Source: Deltaproteobacteria bacterium
GTDB lineage: Bacteria > Bdellovibrionota_C > UBA2361 > JAAYZI01
Direction of reading: 5' to 3'
DNA: 5,465 bases
Assembly: GCA_012514925.1 (NCBI GenBank)
Contig: JAAYZI010000124.1
Coordinates: 1 to 5,465 of the forward strand
Under the pieces are notes generated by a model, which saw only the letters and a list, made by a program, of their open reading frames with translations, was not told where the DNA came from and did not search any database. Made by a program: the position numbers and the translations under genes. This document shows, piece after piece, positions 5,355 through 5,465 of the stretch. Within the stretch, counting starts at the first letter, position 1. Each line of letters opens with the position of its first letter.

Positions 5355-5465
5355 CTACGAATAAGCGTAAACGGAGAAGTGTTTAATCCAGATATCTGGG
5401 TTAGGTGGTCCTCCAAGAGTGTTGTGCCCGAAAGCGCTTAAGAGTACAACAACAAGAGCTGCAAA
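5355..5465 (-). CDS. Possible C-terminal tail of a convergent, unidentified membrane protein
   Basis: On the complement a frame of 36 codons enters from the right edge and ends at TAG (5357-5355), 39 bp beyond the malQ stop. It begins with a hydrophobic run (FAALVVVLLSAFGHN) that could be part of a membrane helix or the end of a signal segment, followed by TLGGPPNPDIWIKHFSVYAYS. The other two minus frames contain stops. An open frame of this length can arise by chance, so the call rests on its hydrophobic, protein-like composition and plausible convergent placement. No family is recognised. Confidence 0.4.
   Translation of the reverse strand, partial: FAALVVVLLSAFGHNTLGGPPNPDIWIKHFSVYAYS

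Overview
The window reads as a stretch of bacterial chromosome, probably from a Gram-negative and possibly uncultivated lineage. That rests on inner-membrane and envelope-type proteins, polycistronic packing and a mix of strong and absent Shine-Dalgarno sites. No species can be named from the sequence alone. There is no tRNA, rRNA, CRISPR array, insertion sequence or phage gene.

Layout. A minus-strand operon runs from about 3447 down past position 1. It encodes a DUF1015-family protein (2221-3447), a large multi-pass membrane protein with a GT-C glycosyltransferase-like plan (385-2199), and the N-terminal 128 codons of a membrane-anchored sulfatase/alkaline-phosphatase-superfamily enzyme (1-385, cut by the window edge). 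The first two genes are 21 bp apart and the last two overlap as TAATG. On the plus strand a complete 4-alpha-glucanotransferase, malQ (3804-5315), is transcribed away from the operon. A 39-bp gap then separates malQ from a minus-strand open frame running off the right edge (5355-5465), which may be the tail of a convergent gene.

The 356-bp divergent region (3448-3803) holds most of the unexplained structure. It contains a C8 homopolymer and a 19-codon mini-ORF whose stop overlaps the DUF1015 start as ATGA, a hairpin just upstream of an alternative DUF1015 start, and a pair of overlapping palindromes. It also contains a 71-nt segment closed by an inverted repeat, with two mutually exclusive inner hairpins, in front of malQ. 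A 12-codon frame ends exactly on the malQ start as TAATG.

How the genes may fit together. MalQ is a cytosolic enzyme of glycogen/maltodextrin metabolism. The minus operon looks like envelope work: a polytopic membrane protein with a large C-terminal soluble domain, coupled to a membrane-anchored phospho-/sulfo-ester enzyme whose nucleophile position is Thr rather than Cys or Ser. One inference is modification of a surface glycan or lipid, but no substrate is visible. DUF1015 is of unknown function and its link to the two membrane proteins rests only on operon position. Nothing here is clearly a new defence or mobile system. The most unusual parts are the untranslated leaders and the T-type sulfatase-fold enzyme.
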